Shown: in pieces, positions 24,330 through 33,774 of the stretch | Numbering within the stretch: the stretch's first letter is position 1 | How the letters are laid out: the number at the start of each line of letters is the position of its first letter | DNA from: Candidatus Synechococcus spongiarum | Lineage (GTDB): Bacteria > Cyanobacteriota > Cyanobacteriia > PCC-6307 > Cyanobiaceae | DNA length: 44,008 bases | Reading direction: 5' to 3' | NCBI RefSeq assembly: GCF_900047545.1 | Contig: NZ_FITM01000145.1 | Span: 1-44,008 of the forward strand | Position numbers and translations under genes: made by a program | The notes under the pieces: model-generated | The model's input: the letters and a program-made list of their open reading frames with translations, nothing else | Database searches by the model: none | Told to the model about the DNA's origin: nothing

Positions 24330-25915
24330 CAGTACACGCACCTGGCGAGCAAGACAGCGGGCAAGCAACGGTGCCGCCGGACAACAGCGACTCCCTGGCC
24401 TCCTTCAAGGAGTTTGCCGGCCCCGGGGGCGACCGCTACGGACGAACCTTTCTTCGCATTCAGCAGGCGAAGCTGGCCGGACACCACCTGAACATCTCCG
24501 CTCTGATCGGAGGTTTTCTGTGGGCTGCCCTGCGGGGAAACTGGCCCCTGTTCTGGATCGGCTTCGCCACGGACATGGTGGCGGCGGTCAACGTGGCCCT
24601 GGTCCACAAGTACGACCTGGCGGCGGTGCAGGCCGCCACTGACGGCAAGGACTTTCTGGTCCAGCGCTACGACGGCTGGAGTGACGCCCATCTGCAGGCG
24701 GCATTAATCCTGTTTTTTGCCGGTCGGCTACTGCTGGCATGGCTTGCGGATCGCTTGTACTATCACCACTACACCCAATGGCGCGTCAACCGTTCCCTGC
24801 CTTCGGGCCAGGCAATCAAGCGGTTGGGGATCGGGATGCTGGCGGTGCTGTTGGTGGCCCCCTTGACCATCTACCGCGCCTCCCAGTTCGCCCCCGACCA
24901 GCGAAGCTGCATCAAGCTGGCCCACATGATTCAGGACGGGGAGCAGGTTCCCCTGAAAGACCGCTTCGACTGCTGGACCATCTCCGAGTTCCCCACCTTG
25001 GTTTGGCTTCAGCGTCCACTGCAGTACACCTTTCCCCGCAACGACGACGGCACCCGGAGCATTGTTGTCAAGGAGCCCTCCAGCCAGCGGCCGGTCAACC
25101 TGAACAACTGGCTGTCCGAGCACATTGACCAGGGCATCGACTACGTGAAGGCCTTCTACGGCTGGCTGTTTGACGGCGTGACCCGTTGGATCCGCGTCCT
25201 CCTCAATGCGGTGGAGGCGGTCTTTGTAGGAACACCATGGATTGTCACGTCTCTCATGCTCGTCATGGCGGCGGTGAGGCTGGCTGGCTCCCGGATGGGC
25301 CTCTTCACGGCCGCGGTGCTGATCTATCTAGCGCTCTTCGGCTTCTGGCAAACCGCCATGAGCACCATTTCCCTGACGGTGGCCGCCACGGTCATCTGTG
25401 TGGTTGCCGGTCTGCCCCTGGGGATTTGGGTGGCCAAGTCCAAGGTGGGCGCTGCCGTGGTCACACCCGCGTTGGACATCATGCAAACCATTCCGTCCTT
25501 CGTCTACCTCTTGCCGGCCGTGGCGTTTTTCTCCGTTGGCAAGCCACCGGGGATTCTCGCGACGGTCATCTTCGCCATGCCGCCCATGGTGCGTCTGACC
25601 GCACTGGGGATTCAACACGTGCCGGCCAGCACCAAGGAAGCGGCCCTTGCCTTTGGCGCCAGCCCGAGGCAACTCCTGTTGAAAGTGGAACTCCCCCTGG
25701 CCCTCCCGTCCATTATGGCCGGGGTGAACCAAGTGGTGATGCTCAGCCTCTCCATGGTGGTCATTGCTGCCATCATCGGCGCGGGCGGGATGGGCTTCAT
25801 CGTGGTGGATGCCCTGGCCCGAACGCAAGTAGGCCGTGGCATCCTGGCCGGCATCGGCATTGCTCTCATTGCCATGATGATCGACCGCGTGGTGCAGAAA
25901 GTAAACCGGACGTAA
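24326..25915 (+). CDS. proW: Glycine betaine/proline ABC transporter permease with long N-terminal membrane extension
   Basis: Membrane channel of the transporter, 529 residues, about twice a usual OpuAB. The C-terminal half (about 300-525) is the classical permease: LDIMQTIPSFVYLLPAVAFF, then the EAA loop EAALAFGASPRQLLLKVELP, and GAGGMGFIV near the end. The N-terminal 250 residues are extra. They hold FKEFAGPGGDRYGRTFLRIQ followed by at least three hydrophobic spans (about 55-85, 125-145, 170-190) and a hydrophilic segment with paired cysteines; the first part resembles DUF2628-type small membrane domains. The ATG at 24326 overlaps the proV stop, which fixes the start. Earlier in-frame starts lie inside proV. 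Confidence 0.93.
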   Translation: MTVHAPGEQDSGQATVPPDNSDSLASFKEFAGPGGDRYGRTFLRIQQAKLAGHHLNISALIGGFLWAALRGNWPLFWIGFATDMVAAVNVALVHKYDLAAVQAATDGKDFLVQRYDGWSDAHLQAALILFFAGRLLLAWLADRLYYHHYTQWRVNRSLPSGQAIKRLGIGMLAVLLVAPLTIYRASQFAPDQRSCIKLAHMIQDGEQVPLKDRFDCWTISEFPTLVWLQRPLQYTFPRNDDGTRSIVVKEPSSQRPVNLNNWLSEHIDQGIDYVKAFYGWLFDGVTRWIRVLLNAVEAVFVGTPWIVTSLMLVMAAVRLAGSRMGLFTAAVLIYLALFGFWQTAMSTISLTVAATVICVVAGLPLGIWVAKSKVGAAVVTPALDIMQTIPSFVYLLPAVAFFSVGKPPGILATVIFAMPPMVRLTALGIQHVPASTKEAALAFGASPRQLLLKVELPLALPSIMAGVNQVVMLSLSMVVIAAIIGAGGMGFIVVDALARTQVGRGILAGIGIALIAMMIDRVVQKVNRT

Positions 25916-25982
25916 CCCCCCAAGTCCGGCCTCAACATTGCTCTGCTAGCGTCCTGGATGAAACTTGGCTGAGGTAAGTCTG

Positions 25983-26930
25983 ATGATGCGCTTTGGACCG
26001 GGCCTGCTTGCGGCTGCTTTCCTTTCCGTCACTGGCGTTCATGCCCAAGAGAAAGTCACCCTCTCCGATTTGAACTGGACGGGGGCAAAGGCCATCGCCC
26101 ACGTGATCAAGGCGGTGATTGAAGGCCCACTGGATTCCGAGGCGGAGATCATTCCGGGGCTGAGCGATTTTGCAATTATTGCGACAGGGATGGACAAAGG
26201 GGACGGCTCCATTGACGTGTTCACCGACAGTTGGCTACCCAATCACCAGGACATCTGGGACAAGTTTATTGTGGAATCGCGAACCATTGCCCACAACGAG
26301 CCCTATCGGGCCACCCAGGGAACGTTTGTTCCCCGCTACATGGCGGATCGAATCCAGTCTTTTGAGGACTTGGCCGACCCTGAGATTGCAGCCCTGTTCG
26401 ACAAGGACGGCAACGGCAAAGGCGAGTATTGGCCAGGTGACGCCAATTGGGGTTCCACCAAGCTGCTGCAGATCAAATTTGAGAGCTATGGTCTCAGCGA
26501 ACTCTGGGAGCCGGAGATTTATTCCGATGCAACCTTCAAGGCTCAGTTAAAGGCAGCAATTGTTGCCCAAGAGCCCATTCTTTTCTATTACTGGACACCG
26601 GAATGGATCCACGCAGCCTATGACCTGGTTGCCTTGGAGGAGCCCGACCGTACGGAGGGCTGTGAAGATCTTAAGCTGGATCAGGAGGATTGGTTAGAGG
26701 CATCCACCTTCACTTGCAAGTACGACAATGCAAGGGTCTATGTGGCTTACTCCAAGTCCCTTGAGCAGCGCAATCCCGTTGTCGCAAAATTCTTGTCACA
26801 GATTAAACTGGACCCTGACGTGATCAATGAATGGATTCTCAAAATTGGACGCGACAACGAAGATCCCCAAGATGTTGCCGAGGCCTGGATTGAGGCAAAC
26901 CCGGATACGGTGAATCAATGGATTCGTTAG
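25983..26930 (+). CDS. proX: Glycine betaine/proline ABC transporter, periplasmic substrate-binding protein
   Basis: Binds quaternary-amine osmolytes in the periplasm. The 315-residue chain has a signal peptide (MMRFGPGLLAAAFLSVTGVHA, cleavage likely before QEK) and no lipobox. The OpuAC-type fold is shown by LSDLNWTGAKAIAHVIKAVIE, DVFTDSWLPNHQDIW and ILFYYWTPEWIHAAYDLV; the tryptophans of the last two could form the aromatic cage for a trimethylammonium group. The ATG at 25983 has GAGGT seven bases upstream; a TTG at 25965 is less likely. It lies 67 bases after proW and is the last gene of the cassette. Slightly lower GC than proV and proW is apparent in its 3' half. Confidence 0.94.
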   Translation: MMRFGPGLLAAAFLSVTGVHAQEKVTLSDLNWTGAKAIAHVIKAVIEGPLDSEAEIIPGLSDFAIIATGMDKGDGSIDVFTDSWLPNHQDIWDKFIVESRTIAHNEPYRATQGTFVPRYMADRIQSFEDLADPEIAALFDKDGNGKGEYWPGDANWGSTKLLQIKFESYGLSELWEPEIYSDATFKAQLKAAIVAQEPILFYYWTPEWIHAAYDLVALEEPDRTEGCEDLKLDQEDWLEASTFTCKYDNARVYVAYSKSLEQRNPVVAKFLSQIKLDPDVINEWILKIGRDNEDPQDVAEAWIEANPDTVNQWIR

Positions 26931-26985
26931 AAAAATCTTCACTCCTCTTTGTTGACGCCGAAGGCGCCCAATATTGAACCGAAGG

Positions 26986-27873
26986 TCAGGCTGGAGGCGC
27001 TGTGCATCTCTGCCAGGCCTGCACGGTGTTGCACAGCAGCATGGCAACGGTCATGGGGCCCACCCCGCCCGGAACGGGGGTGATGTGGCTGGCAAGGGGT
27101 TCCACCGCCGCGAAACACACATCTCCCCGCAAGGTTCCCTGTGTACCCTGCTGTTGAGGTGGCACTCGGTGAATGCCCACGTCCACCACCACGGCTCCAG
27201 GCCGTACCCAGTCCGCCCCCACCAGACCCGGCTTCCCTGCAGCAACCACCAGCAATTCCGCCTGACGGCAGTGGTCAACCAGATCCCGGGTGCGGGAGTG
27301 GGCCACAGTGACCGTGGCATTGGCCTGCTGCAACATGATCCCCATGGGTCGTCCCACCAGGATGCTGCGGCCAATCACCAGGGCGCGGATCCCGTCCAGA
27401 GCAATGCCGGCATGGTCCAGCAAGGCCATGACCCCTGCCGGGGTACAGGAGCGTAGTCCCGGCTCACCCCGCATCAGACGGCCCAAGTTGAGGGGATGCA
27501 ATCCATCCACGTCCTTGGCTGGATCCACGGCCAGGAGCAGTTGGCGGGCATTCAGCGTGGAAGGGATCGGAAGCTGCACCAGGATGCCGTTACAGGACGG
27601 ACTCCCGTTGAGCTGGTGAATGCTCTCCAGAACTTGCTGTTGGCTGGCGGTGGCTGGATGGTGGATGATCCGGCTCTCAATACCAACCCGGCCACAGGCC
27701 TGCGCCTTTTTGCGCACGTAGACTCCACTGGCCGGATCATCCCCAACCCGCACCACCGCCAGGCCAGGCGGACAAGTGGTGCAACCAGCGGTGGCCAGGT
27801 GCTGGGCAATGGCTGACCTGAGGCTGGCCTCATGGCGAGCAGCCAGCAACCGGCCATCAAGACGTTTTGCCAT
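26986..27873 (-). CDS. folD: Bifunctional methylenetetrahydrofolate dehydrogenase / methenyltetrahydrofolate cyclohydrolase
   Basis: Interconverts one-carbon folate forms in the cytosol. The 295-residue protein contains the catalytic lysine segment [15 protein letters not shown], the LVQLPIP motif, [13 protein letters not shown], the nucleotide loop [16 protein letters not shown], and [15 protein letters not shown] near the C-terminus. The frame is open to 28293, but the family starts at [11 protein letters not shown], so the ATG at 27873 is used; this also leaves a 132-base divergent spacer to the HD phosphohydrolase gene. It is convergent with proX. Confidence 0.96.
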   Translation of the reverse strand: MAKRLDGRLLAARHEASLRSAIAQHLATAGCTTCPPGLAVVRVGDDPASGVYVRKKAQACGRVGIESRIIHHPATASQQQVLESIHQLNGSPSCNGILVQLPIPSTLNARQLLLAVDPAKDVDGLHPLNLGRLMRGEPGLRSCTPAGVMALLDHAGIALDGIRALVIGRSILVGRPMGIMLQQANATVTVAHSRTRDLVDHCRQAELLVVAAGKPGLVGADWVRPGAVVVDVGIHRVPPQQQGTQGTLRGDVCFAAVEPLASHITPVPGGVGPMTVAMLLCNTVQAWQRCTAPPA

Positions 27874-28005
27874 GGGCTCCGAAAGACATGCAGCAAGCTG
27901 CTGGGGCGGGGCTAAAGTTGGGGCATCGATGCCCGATGCAAAATTTATAGAACCATAGTCCGCTGGATCCGCCATCTCTGCAACGGTGGCCTGCCCAGAG
28001 CCCTG

Positions 28006-30081
28006 TTGAACCTTGCCCATCTCTTGCATTGCTTCTGGTGGACGCAACAACCGCGGCCATGGTCGCGACCGTGGCCATGGTCCGGGTGGATGGCTGTTGT
28101 TTTGGCGGCACTGCTGGTGGGCATCCTCTCCAGTTGGCCCCTCTTGCGGGAGCCGGTGTTGGCTGTGGGGGCCATCGCAGAGCAGGACTACCGGGCACCG
28201 GCATCTGCGCAGGTGATTGACCGGGCCGCCCTGCAGGCCAGGCGCAGCGACCTGGGTCTCCGCACGGTGGTCCACGTGACTGACAGCCAGCAAAACCTGC
28301 TCCTGAAGAGCGCCTTGGAGCGAAGTCTTGGAGAACTGGGTCGCAGCATTGCCACGGACGACCTGGCGGTGCCTCCCATTGATCTATCGAGGGAAGAGCT
28401 GGAAGATCAGCAACAACTGCAGGGGGACGACCGGCAGGCCTGGGAGCAGGAGGTTCTTGATGCCCAACAGCGCATGTTGGCTCAAGGGTTGGTGGCGTCC
28501 ATCTCCGAGCAGAGTTTGCGAAGTGCCGCCCAGCAGCAATTATCCGCCCTGTCTGAATCCAAGCTGCAGCAGCAGGTGGGTGCCAAACTCCTGGTTCGCT
28601 CACTCCTGGGCAAGACCAACCTGCGGGCAGATCCTGACCTCACCCGCAAGCTAACCGAGAAGCTCCTGAATCAGAACGCCGAGGTGATCCAGGTCAAAAC
28701 CGGCGACCTCATTGTTAGGCGCGGTGAGCAGATCAGTTCACGGCAGTTTGACGTGCTGGACCACTTCAACTTTGTGCCCCGTCGGCTCCAGTTGGAAAAC
28801 TGGGCCTGGCGCTTTGGTGAAGCCGTTCTGGGATCATGGCTGGTGGTGCAGGTGGCGCGCCGCTGGAACCCCCGACTGCAGCCCCATCACGGGTTGGTGC
28901 TTTTGCTCACCATGGCCCTGGTTCAGGGGGTCAAGCTCTGGTTGAGGGCAGCGGTCAGCCCGCTGGCTGTTCTGGTTCCACCCACCTTTTTGCTGGCGGA
29001 GGTCATGGGCACGGGCACAGCCTTGGGCTGGTTGGCCCTGGCTTCAGCCCTTTGGCCCTTCCCCATGGACAACATGGGCCTGCTCCGGGTGCTGGTTGCC
29101 TTCCTTGTCGCCGCCATCGCCGCACTAACAGCCGGTTATCAGCGGAGTCGTGCCCAACTGTTGCAGACCGCCACCCTGCTGACCCTGGCGGCGCTCCTTC
29201 TGCAGATGCTCACGTTCCGGGTAGCGGAGCAGATGAGGGTGGTGTCTGTGGGATTGCTGAGCAGTGGGGAGCCACTGGGAGAAGGATTGGTCATGGGGGC
29301 AATCCTGCTTCTCGGCCTTAACCTGGCGCCGGCGTTGGAAAATACCTGTGGCCTGGTGAGCCGCAGCCGCTTGTTGGAGTTGGCTGATTTGCAACGTCCG
29401 TTGCTGCGGCGCCTCTCCAGGGAAACGCCGGGCACCTTTGAGCACACGCTCATGATCTGTGGTTTGGCTGAAGAGGGAGCCAGGGCCATTGGGGCGGACG
29501 TGGACCTGGTGCGTACCGGCTCTCTCTATCACGACATCGGCAAGCTCCACCGGCCCCAATGGTTCATCGAGAATCAATCCGATGGGCTCAATCCCCATGA
29601 ACTCTTGAACGATCCGTGGACCAGCGCCAAGGTGTTGCAGGCCCATGTGGACGAGGGCCTGCGCATGGCCCGTCGGGCCCGTCTACCCCAGTCCGTCTGC
29701 GACTTCATTCCGGAGCACCAGGGCACCATGCGCATGGAATACTTCTGGCACGCCGCCCGGAAGCACGATCCCATGGCCCAGGAGAAGGACTTCCGTTATC
29801 GGGGACCCACCCCCCGCTCACGGGAAACCGGAATTCAGATGCTGGCCGATGGTTGTGAAGCAGCGCTGCGCTCCCTGCCGCCCGAGGTGGGCGAGGGGGA
29901 AGCCCACGCCACCGTGCGCCGCATTGTGGACTCCCGCATCCGGGATGGGCAACTGGTCCAGTCGGGGCTCAGCCGCATGGAACTGGAGTTAGTGGTGGAC
30001 GCCTTTGTGAAGGTGTGGAAGCGGATGCACCATCACCGCATTCCCTATCCCATTGCTCCCAAAGACATCATTACCAGCTAA
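28006..30081 (+). CDS. 7TM receptor with intracellular HD hydrolase (PgpH-type, putative c-di-AMP phosphodiesterase)
   Basis: A 691-residue membrane protein. Order: one N-terminal span ([17 protein letters not shown]), an extracytoplasmic 7TMR-HD region (about 50-260, including [16 protein letters not shown] and VRRGEQIS), about seven spans (270-450), and a cytosolic HD domain with [23 protein letters not shown] and [17 protein letters not shown] (HD pair at about 509-510), then [10 protein letters not shown] and EHQGT. Firmicute members (PgpH) degrade c-di-AMP. The start is a TTG at 28006; an ATG at 28090 would leave almost no residues before the first span. A short tandem repeat (GGCCATGGTC, 28055 and 28073) gives the PWSRPWPWS stretch. 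Confidence 0.9.
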   Translation: MNLAHLLHCFWWTQQPRPWSRPWPWSGWMAVVLAALLVGILSSWPLLREPVLAVGAIAEQDYRAPASAQVIDRAALQARRSDLGLRTVVHVTDSQQNLLLKSALERSLGELGRSIATDDLAVPPIDLSREELEDQQQLQGDDRQAWEQEVLDAQQRMLAQGLVASISEQSLRSAAQQQLSALSESKLQQQVGAKLLVRSLLGKTNLRADPDLTRKLTEKLLNQNAEVIQVKTGDLIVRRGEQISSRQFDVLDHFNFVPRRLQLENWAWRFGEAVLGSWLVVQVARRWNPRLQPHHGLVLLLTMALVQGVKLWLRAAVSPLAVLVPPTFLLAEVMGTGTALGWLALASALWPFPMDNMGLLRVLVAFLVAAIAALTAGYQRSRAQLLQTATLLTLAALLLQMLTFRVAEQMRVVSVGLLSSGEPLGEGLVMGAILLLGLNLAPALENTCGLVSRSRLLELADLQRPLLRRLSRETPGTFEHTLMICGLAEEGARAIGADVDLVRTGSLYHDIGKLHRPQWFIENQSDGLNPHELLNDPWTSAKVLQAHVDEGLRMARRARLPQSVCDFIPEHQGTMRMEYFWHAARKHDPMAQEKDFRYRGPTPRSRETGIQMLADGCEAALRSLPPEVGEGEAHATVRRIVDSRIRDGQLVQSGLSRMELELVVDAFVKVWKRMHHHRIPYPIAPKDIITS

Positions 30082-30104
30082 GGCAGCACCCGCGAGGGAA
30101 CCGC

Positions 30105-30974
30105 TCACCCCTTCACACCACTGGCGGCACTGCTGGGCAGGATCAACCGCTGTACCATGGTGAACAGCGCCAGCACCGGCAGAATCGAGACCACGGCCCC
30201 GGCAGCCACCAGGCGCCAGTCCAGCGAAAAACTGCTGGAGAGTTGCTGCAGGCCCAGGGGCAACGTGTAAAGCCGTGGATCATCCAGAATGACGAGAGGC
30301 CAGAGGAAATCGCTCCAGGTGCCAATAAACACAAATACCGCCAGGGTGATCAGGTCAGCCCTGGCGGCAGGAATCAGCACGTTCCACCAACGCCCCAGGG
30401 CAGTGCAGCCGTCCATCTGGGCAGCCTCTTCCAGTTCCTGAGGGACACCGAGAAAACTCTGGCGCAGAAGAAAAATGCCAAAGGCCGTGGCGGCATTGGG
30501 AAGGATCAAGGCCATGTGGGTGTTGCGCAAGCCCACCTGCACCATCACCAGGTAGAGGGGAATCATCACCACCTGAAACGGAATCAGGATGGTGGCCACC
30601 ACCAGGGCCAGCACCAGGCCACGGCCGGGGAAGTGGAGCCGGGCCAGAGGGAAGGCCGCCAGGCTGCAGAAGAGGAGATTGGCCGTGACCGCAACGGCGC
30701 TCACCACCGCGCTGTTGAGCAGATAGCGCAGAATCAGGGTGTCCTGGAACAGGCGCTTGTAGGCCGCCAGGCTGGGGGTTCGGGGCCACAACTGGGGGGG
30801 TGTCTGGAAAATGTCCTCACCGGGTCCCTTCAGGGACGTACTCACTAGCCAGAGAAGGGGCAGGAGCACCAGCAGGGCCATGGCCAGCAGAAACGCCAAC
30901 TGGAAACCCGGCCCCAAGCGCAGTGGGGGACGGGGGGAAACCTCAGGATTTGACGGAGGAGTTCGTGTCTTCAC
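30105..30974 (-). CDS. Carbohydrate ABC transporter permease, MalG/GgtD type
   Basis: Inner-membrane permease with six predicted spans, 289 residues. The EAA loop EEAAQMDGCTALGRWWNVLIP and the segments WLVSTSLKGPGED and LLRYLLNSAVV-like region (RYLLNSAVVSAVAVTANL) place it in the CUT1 group with MalG, UgpE and GgtD. In picocyanobacteria such permeases take up glucosylglycerol, sucrose or trehalose; the substrate here is not readable. A GTG at 30974 is the preferred start and overlaps the end of the site-2 protease gene by 32 bases. No partner permease, binding protein or ATPase gene is nearby, so it must work with subunits encoded elsewhere. It is convergent with the HD phosphohydrolase gene. 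Confidence 0.88.
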   Translation of the reverse strand: MKTRTPPSNPEVSPRPPLRLGPGFQLAFLLAMALLVLLPLLWLVSTSLKGPGEDIFQTPPQLWPRTPSLAAYKRLFQDTLILRYLLNSAVVSAVAVTANLLFCSLAAFPLARLHFPGRGLVLALVVATILIPFQVVMIPLYLVMVQVGLRNTHMALILPNAATAFGIFLLRQSFLGVPQELEEAAQMDGCTALGRWWNVLIPAARADLITLAVFVFIGTWSDFLWPLVILDDPRLYTLPLGLQQLSSSFSLDWRLVAAGAVVSILPVLALFTMVQRLILPSSAASGVKG

Positions 30975-32202
30975 TGTCTGCCATGGTGCTGGCCACAAGG
31001 CCCAACTGGAGGCCTGGAGGATAGCCGCCAAGGCGTTGGATCTGGCCGAGGAAAGCCTCGGGGAGGCGAATGCCCAAACCTTTGCAGACTGCCTTCACCA
31101 GGTCCACCCGGTCGATGGTGCCACTGGGCAGACCCGCCCCACTGAGCACCAGTAGGCGCGCCTCGGGAGCCTGTTCCAAGGCCAGGGCCGCCTGCCAAAG
31201 GGGGGTGCTGTCCCGGATGCTGGGGATCTCCTCCCTGGGCTGGAGCCGTTGACTCACGCTTTCCCGTGACCAGCATTGCACCGGCAGCGCCTTGAGCGTC
31301 TCGGGCTGGAAACGGCCCAGCCAGCGGTGGCCCTCGTACACCAGCAGCCAGTCTTGAGGTCCCATCTCCGCTGCCTCCCCAGCCAGTTGGCGGCTGACGG
31401 TCCGGAGATCCAACTGGGCATCCAGAACACGGTAGCGCCGCCCCTGCACCTGTTGCACCCGCAGCTGCAGGAGTTGGTCTTGCAGGCGCAGCAGTTGCAA
31501 CTGGGCGCTGGCGGCTTCCAGCCCAAACCATCCCAGCAACCCGAGCCAGAGACCGGAGGAGGTGCGCCACACCAGGACAAGCCAGAGGCCGGAAGCAATG
31601 GCCGTAATGGCCAGAACCAGGCCAGTCGCAGCTGCCACCTGAATGCCCCGACGACGGCTGCCGCTGAAGTGCCACACCAGGGCCTTCACAATCAGGCCCC
31701 CATCCAGGGGGAGACCTGGCATTAGATTGAAGACCCCCAGAACAAGGTTAAGGATCATCAGCCGCTGGCAGACCAGCGCCGCAATGGGCTGGGTCGCCTC
31801 GATGAGGTTGGCCAGCAGGAAGAAGCTCAGGGCCAGGGTAAAGCTGACGGCAGGTCCTGCCGCTGCCACCTGCAGGGCCGCAAGGGCTGAGCGGCACTCC
31901 TTTTCAAGGGTGGCCACGCCACCGAAGAGAAAAAGGGTAATGCTGCGCACCTTGACCCCATGGCGGAGCGCCACCAAAGAATGGCCCAGCTCATGGAGCA
32001 GCACGGAGCCAAACAGCAGCAGCACCGTCAACAAACCCAGCAGCCAGATGCCAAGTGCGGCGACCGCCAACTGACGATCCTGTAGCAACCGGCCGTACTG
32101 CCCCTGAAACAACACCGTGGCCAGGCCCACGATCAACAGCCAACTGGGATGAACCCGTAGGGGAATACCGCAAACGGCACCGATTGTCCAGGCTTTTCCC
32201 AT
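30943..32202 (-). CDS. M50 site-2 protease family membrane metalloprotease with C-terminal CBS-like region
   Basis: Intramembrane zinc protease of the SpoIVFB-like branch, 419 residues. The zinc motif HELGH is at 70-74 within a hydrophobic span, and the third ligand is Asp167 in NLMPGLPLDGG. Five or six spans fill residues 20-225. The C-terminal cytosolic part (about 255-400) has the layout of a CBS pair (LLVYEGHRWLGRF; LVLSGAGLPSGTIDRVDLVKAV), as in related proteases that respond to nucleotides. Natural substrates are unknown. The ATG at 32202 fits the family N-terminus MGKAWTIGAVCGIPLRVHPS. It diverges from trpF and overlaps the downstream permease gene. Confidence 0.9.
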   Translation of the reverse strand: MGKAWTIGAVCGIPLRVHPSWLLIVGLATVLFQGQYGRLLQDRQLAVAALGIWLLGLLTVLLLFGSVLLHELGHSLVALRHGVKVRSITLFLFGGVATLEKECRSALAALQVAAAGPAVSFTLALSFFLLANLIEATQPIAALVCQRLMILNLVLGVFNLMPGLPLDGGLIVKALVWHFSGSRRRGIQVAAATGLVLAITAIASGLWLVLVWRTSSGLWLGLLGWFGLEAASAQLQLLRLQDQLLQLRVQQVQGRRYRVLDAQLDLRTVSRQLAGEAAEMGPQDWLLVYEGHRWLGRFQPETLKALPVQCWSRESVSQRLQPREEIPSIRDSTPLWQAALALEQAPEARLLVLSGAGLPSGTIDRVDLVKAVCKGLGIRLPEAFLGQIQRLGGYPPGLQLGLVASTMADSEDTNSSVKS

Positions 32203-32279
32203 GGAATCCCTCAGCCTTCCCTTATCTTAGAAAGTGGAGCAAACGTGCAGCGCTTTTGGTAATGGGGGAGATCCCAACC

Positions 32280-32963
32280 ATGGGCAGTGTCCCGGTTCAA
32301 GTGAAGATCTGCGGGCTGACCACGCCACGGCAAGCCCAGGCCGTGGTGGCTTGCGGCGTACAGGCCATTGGGGTGATTGCCGTGGCGGGCTCGCCCCGTT
32401 GGGTACCACCATCAGTCAGTCAGGCCATTTGGACCGTTGTCCAGGAACAAAATCCTTCCGTGGAGCGGGTGCTGGTCGTTGCTAATGGGGACGATGATCA
32501 GCTTGATGCCTATTTGGCCACCCAAGACAACCGGCAACGCCCCACGGTTCTTCAACTTCATGGACAGGAACAACCGGAACGCTGCCGTCAGTTGGGCCAA
32601 CGTTGGGGATTGCCCATCTGGAAAGCCCACCGCATTGGCAGTCCCGAGAACTTGCGCACAACCCAGCAGCACCGGGACGGGGCCGCGGCCCGGTTGTTTG
32701 ATGCCCATGTTCCCCGGCAACTGGGGGGAACAGGCCGGCAGCTTCCCCTCACCTGGTTTGGTCACCAGCGGCTTTCCGGTCCATGGTGGCTGGCTGGAGG
32801 CCTGGGACCGGACAACGTGGCTGCCACCCTTCAGCAATTGGCAACCATGGGGGTGCGCCCTGACGGCGTGGATGCATCCAGCGGCCTGGAGTACGCCCCG
32901 GGCCGGAAAGATCTGCGCCGCTGCGCCGCCTTTGTGGCAGCGGTGCGAGGCGCCGGTGTGTGA
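32280..32963 (+). CDS. trpF: Phosphoribosylanthranilate isomerase
   Basis: Third step of tryptophan synthesis after anthranilate: Amadori rearrangement of phosphoribosylanthranilate. The 227-residue barrel has the catalytic cysteine in VKICGLTTPRQA near the N-terminus, AGSPRWVPP, VLQLHGQE, the catalytic aspartate region LFDAHVP, and phosphate loops WWLAGGLGPDNV and GVDASSGLEYAPGRKD. A GGGGGAG stretch ends nine bases before the ATG at 32280, supporting this start over the ATG at 32262. It is convergent with folE, with three bases between the stops. Confidence 0.94.
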   Translation: MGSVPVQVKICGLTTPRQAQAVVACGVQAIGVIAVAGSPRWVPPSVSQAIWTVVQEQNPSVERVLVVANGDDDQLDAYLATQDNRQRPTVLQLHGQEQPERCRQLGQRWGLPIWKAHRIGSPENLRTTQQHRDGAAARLFDAHVPRQLGGTGRQLPLTWFGHQRLSGPWWLAGGLGPDNVAATLQQLATMGVRPDGVDASSGLEYAPGRKDLRRCAAFVAAVRGAGV

Positions 32964-32966
32964 ACC

Positions 32967-33764
32967 TCAGAGCAGGCTCTCCTGTTGGCGAATGAGGTCG
33001 AAGAACTCCTTCTTCATGGAGGCATTGCTGCGGAAACTGCCCCGCACCACACTGTTCACCATGGAGGCCTGGGGTTCTTTCACACCACGCCATTTCATGC
33101 AGTAATGCTGAGCCTTGAGCACAATGCCCAGTCCCCGGGGTTTGCAGAGGGCCTCGATTTCATCAGCCAGGATGATCACGGCCTCCTCCTGGATGTGGGG
33201 CCTGGAAAACACCCAATCGGCGATGCGGCTGAATTTGCTTAAGCCAATGACCCGTTCACCAGGCTGGATGCCAATCCAGCAGTAGCCCAGGATGGGGACC
33301 AGGTGGTGGGAGCAGGCGGAGCGCACCGTGATTGGACCAACGGTGTAAATCTCGTCCAGTTCCCTCACATTGGGGAAAGACGCCACCTTGGGCTGGGGGT
33401 GGTAGCGCCCTTTGAACACCTCGTGGAGGTACATCTTGGCCACCCGCTCCGCAGTTTCCGCAGTGTTGTGGTCGTTGTCCACGTCAATGACCAACGTCTT
33501 AAGCAGGCCACGCACCTGTTCCACCACCTCTTCCTGTAAGTTCTCCAACTCCCCCTCTTCAAGGTAGGCGGCGATATTGTCGTTGGCAAAGAAAGAGGCC
33601 CGCGCCGCCTGGAGGCGTTGGCGGATGCGGGCGCTGGTGGTGGATGGGGTGGCTGGTCTTGTCGCCCTGTCAGCCGTGCCAGTGACAGATAGCGGCAGAT
33701 GGGGCGCCACGTCAAAATCCGCCTCCAGGGACGGCATGGGTTTCAGATCGTCAAGAGTCATCAT
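32967..33764 (-). CDS. folE: GTP cyclohydrolase I
   Basis: First step of folate/tetrahydropterin synthesis, converting GTP to dihydroneopterin triphosphate. The 265-residue protein has a variable N-terminal tail of about 55 residues, then the conserved domain: NTAETAERVAKMYLHEVFKGR, ITVRSACSHHLVPILG with the zinc Cys/His ligands, GLSKFSRIADWVFSRPHIQE, and QHYCMKWRGV with the second zinc cysteine. Two adjacent in-frame ATGs (33764 and 33761) make the start ambiguous by one residue. It is the distal gene of the ado-aar-accA-SDR-folE run, 10 bases after the SDR gene. Confidence 0.96.
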   Translation of the reverse strand: MMTLDDLKPMPSLEADFDVAPHLPLSVTGTADRATRPATPSTTSARIRQRLQAARASFFANDNIAAYLEEGELENLQEEVVEQVRGLLKTLVIDVDNDHNTAETAERVAKMYLHEVFKGRYHPQPKVASFPNVRELDEIYTVGPITVRSACSHHLVPILGYCWIGIQPGERVIGLSKFSRIADWVFSRPHIQEEAVIILADEIEALCKPRGLGIVLKAQHYCMKWRGVKEPQASMVNSVVRGSFRSNASMKKEFFDLIRQQESLL

Positions 33765-33774
33765 TCAAAAGTGA

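Noticed and set aside
26954-26970. Hairpin between proX and folD as a bidirectional terminator
   Set aside because: Only four GC pairs close the CGCC-GAA-GGCG stem and no T-run follows on either strand.
28055-28082. Direct repeat GGCCATGGTC at the start of the HD phosphohydrolase gene
   Set aside because: Two copies 18 bases apart in a GC-rich coding stretch (PWSRPWPWS) are too few and too short to mean more than local duplication.
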